A stretch of 13,504 nucleotides of DNA, from the NCBI GenBank assembly GCA_022572105.1, contig JACZWN010000085.1:1-13504 (forward strand). The letters are read 5' to 3'. Source of the DNA: Pseudomonadota bacterium (GTDB lineage Bacteria; Pseudomonadota; Alphaproteobacteria; Kiloniellales; J153). Position numbers and translations under genes: made by a program. Below, piece after piece: positions 13,172 to 13,504 of the stretch. The first letter of the stretch is position 1, and every line of letters begins with the position of its first letter. The notes below the pieces were generated by a model. The model worked only from the letters and a program-made list of their open reading frames with translations, was not told the DNA's origin and did not search any database.

Positions 13172-13504
13172 ATGGTAAAAGACGAGGTGCCGGAGGCTGG
13201 GAGCGAGCCGGTCCCCCGGCAAGGCACACATAGGGAAGGGGACATATTGACGGAGGATCGAGGGGGCGGAAGGGCGCGAGCGGGACGTCTTGCCCCGGCG
13301 AGCGAAGAGCTAGCGCGCGGTGCGGTAGGGCCCGAGGGACTCGAGCTCAGGGAACTCCTCTCTCGCTATGAAGAAGACGACATCAGCCTTGTCGACTTAT
13401 GGCTGGTGTTGGTGCGGCGTCGCTTCATCTTCACCGCAGCTGTCCTGGCCAGCGTTCTCGCCGGGCTTTTGTTTGCGTTTCTTAAGACCCCAACGTACAC
13501 GTTC
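13172..13504 (+). CDS. Wzz-like polysaccharide chain-length determinant, N-terminus only
   Basis: The plus-strand frame from the ATG at 13172 stays open for 111 codons to the window edge. Residues about 66-84, YEEDDISLVDLWLVLVRRR, followed by a transmembrane helix (about 85-103, FIFTAAVLASVLAGLLFAF) and KTPTYTF, are the usual start of Wzz/polysaccharide co-polymerase proteins, which set chain length of O-antigen or exopolysaccharide in the inner membrane. Here about 65 charged, arginine/glycine/glutamate-rich residues precede the family start. The ribosome site for 13172 is poor (AGGA 11 bases away). A TTG at 13247 with AAGGGG just upstream is an alternative start that would shorten the extension by 25 residues. 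The Walker-type kinase part found in some relatives would lie outside the window. It likely begins a polysaccharide gene cluster to the right. Confidence 0.82.
   Translation, partial: MVKDEVPEAGSEPVPRQGTHREGDILTEDRGGGRARAGRLAPASEELARGAVGPEGLELRELLSRYEEDDISLVDLWLVLVRRRFIFTAAVLASVLAGLLFAFLKTPTYTF

Noticed and set aside
1..13504. CRISPR arrays, rRNA genes, intact insertion sequences
   Set aside because: No regularly spaced repeats, no rRNA-like conserved segments and no transposase motifs were seen on either strand.

Overview
The window looks like the chromosome of a high-GC Gram-negative bacterium, most likely an alphaproteobacterium. The evidence is strong G/C bias at third codon positions, genes for lipid A and Kdo assembly (lpxB, waaA), a lipobox lipoprotein and a Wzz-type chain-length protein. 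The taxonomic call is an inference from gene content and style; no marker gene is present.

Region 1 (1-6487) is a divergent catabolic locus. On the minus strand lie hyuA and hyuB (ATP-dependent hydantoinase/oxoprolinase family; hyuB runs off the left edge). Between them sits a relic toxin-antitoxin module: an intact Phd/YefM-type antitoxin followed by only the first codons of a VapC (PIN) toxin. On the plus strand, across a 164-bp divergent intergenic region, are two genes for a split thiamine-diphosphate decarboxylase (Pyr domain and PP domain on separate chains) and a FOXRED1-like FAD amine/amino-acid oxidase. A plausible reading is ring opening of a cyclic amide, oxidation of the released (N-alkyl) amino acid, and decarboxylation of the 2-oxo acid. 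The substrate is not visible from sequence.

Region 2 (6488-8845) holds a 209-bp spacer of lower GC, a PAPS-type sulfotransferase of more mixed codon use (possibly acquired), and a convergent secreted DUF3179 protein. A 9-bp inverted repeat between them may be a shared terminator.

Region 3 (8846-11392, minus strand) is a waaA-lpxB pair separated by 3 bp: the Kdo transferase and lipid-A-disaccharide synthase of LPS synthesis.

Region 4 (11393-13504) is a graveyard of decayed genes around one intact lipoprotein gene. I read a frameshifted N-terminal fragment of a phosphonopyruvate decarboxylase, an intact small TPR-like lipoprotein with a clear -10 box, a C-terminal scrap of a DegT/DnrJ/EryC1 aminotransferase, a decayed second copy of the central part of waaA (minus strand), and finally the start of a Wzz-like protein with a long N-terminal extension. 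This resembles the eroded edge of a surface-polysaccharide locus.

No CRISPR array, rRNA, convincing tRNA or intact insertion sequence was seen. The most notable signals are the chained 4-base stop/start overlaps through the relic toxin-antitoxin module, the waaA relic, and the uncharacterised hydantoinase / split ThDP enzyme / FAD oxidase cluster.
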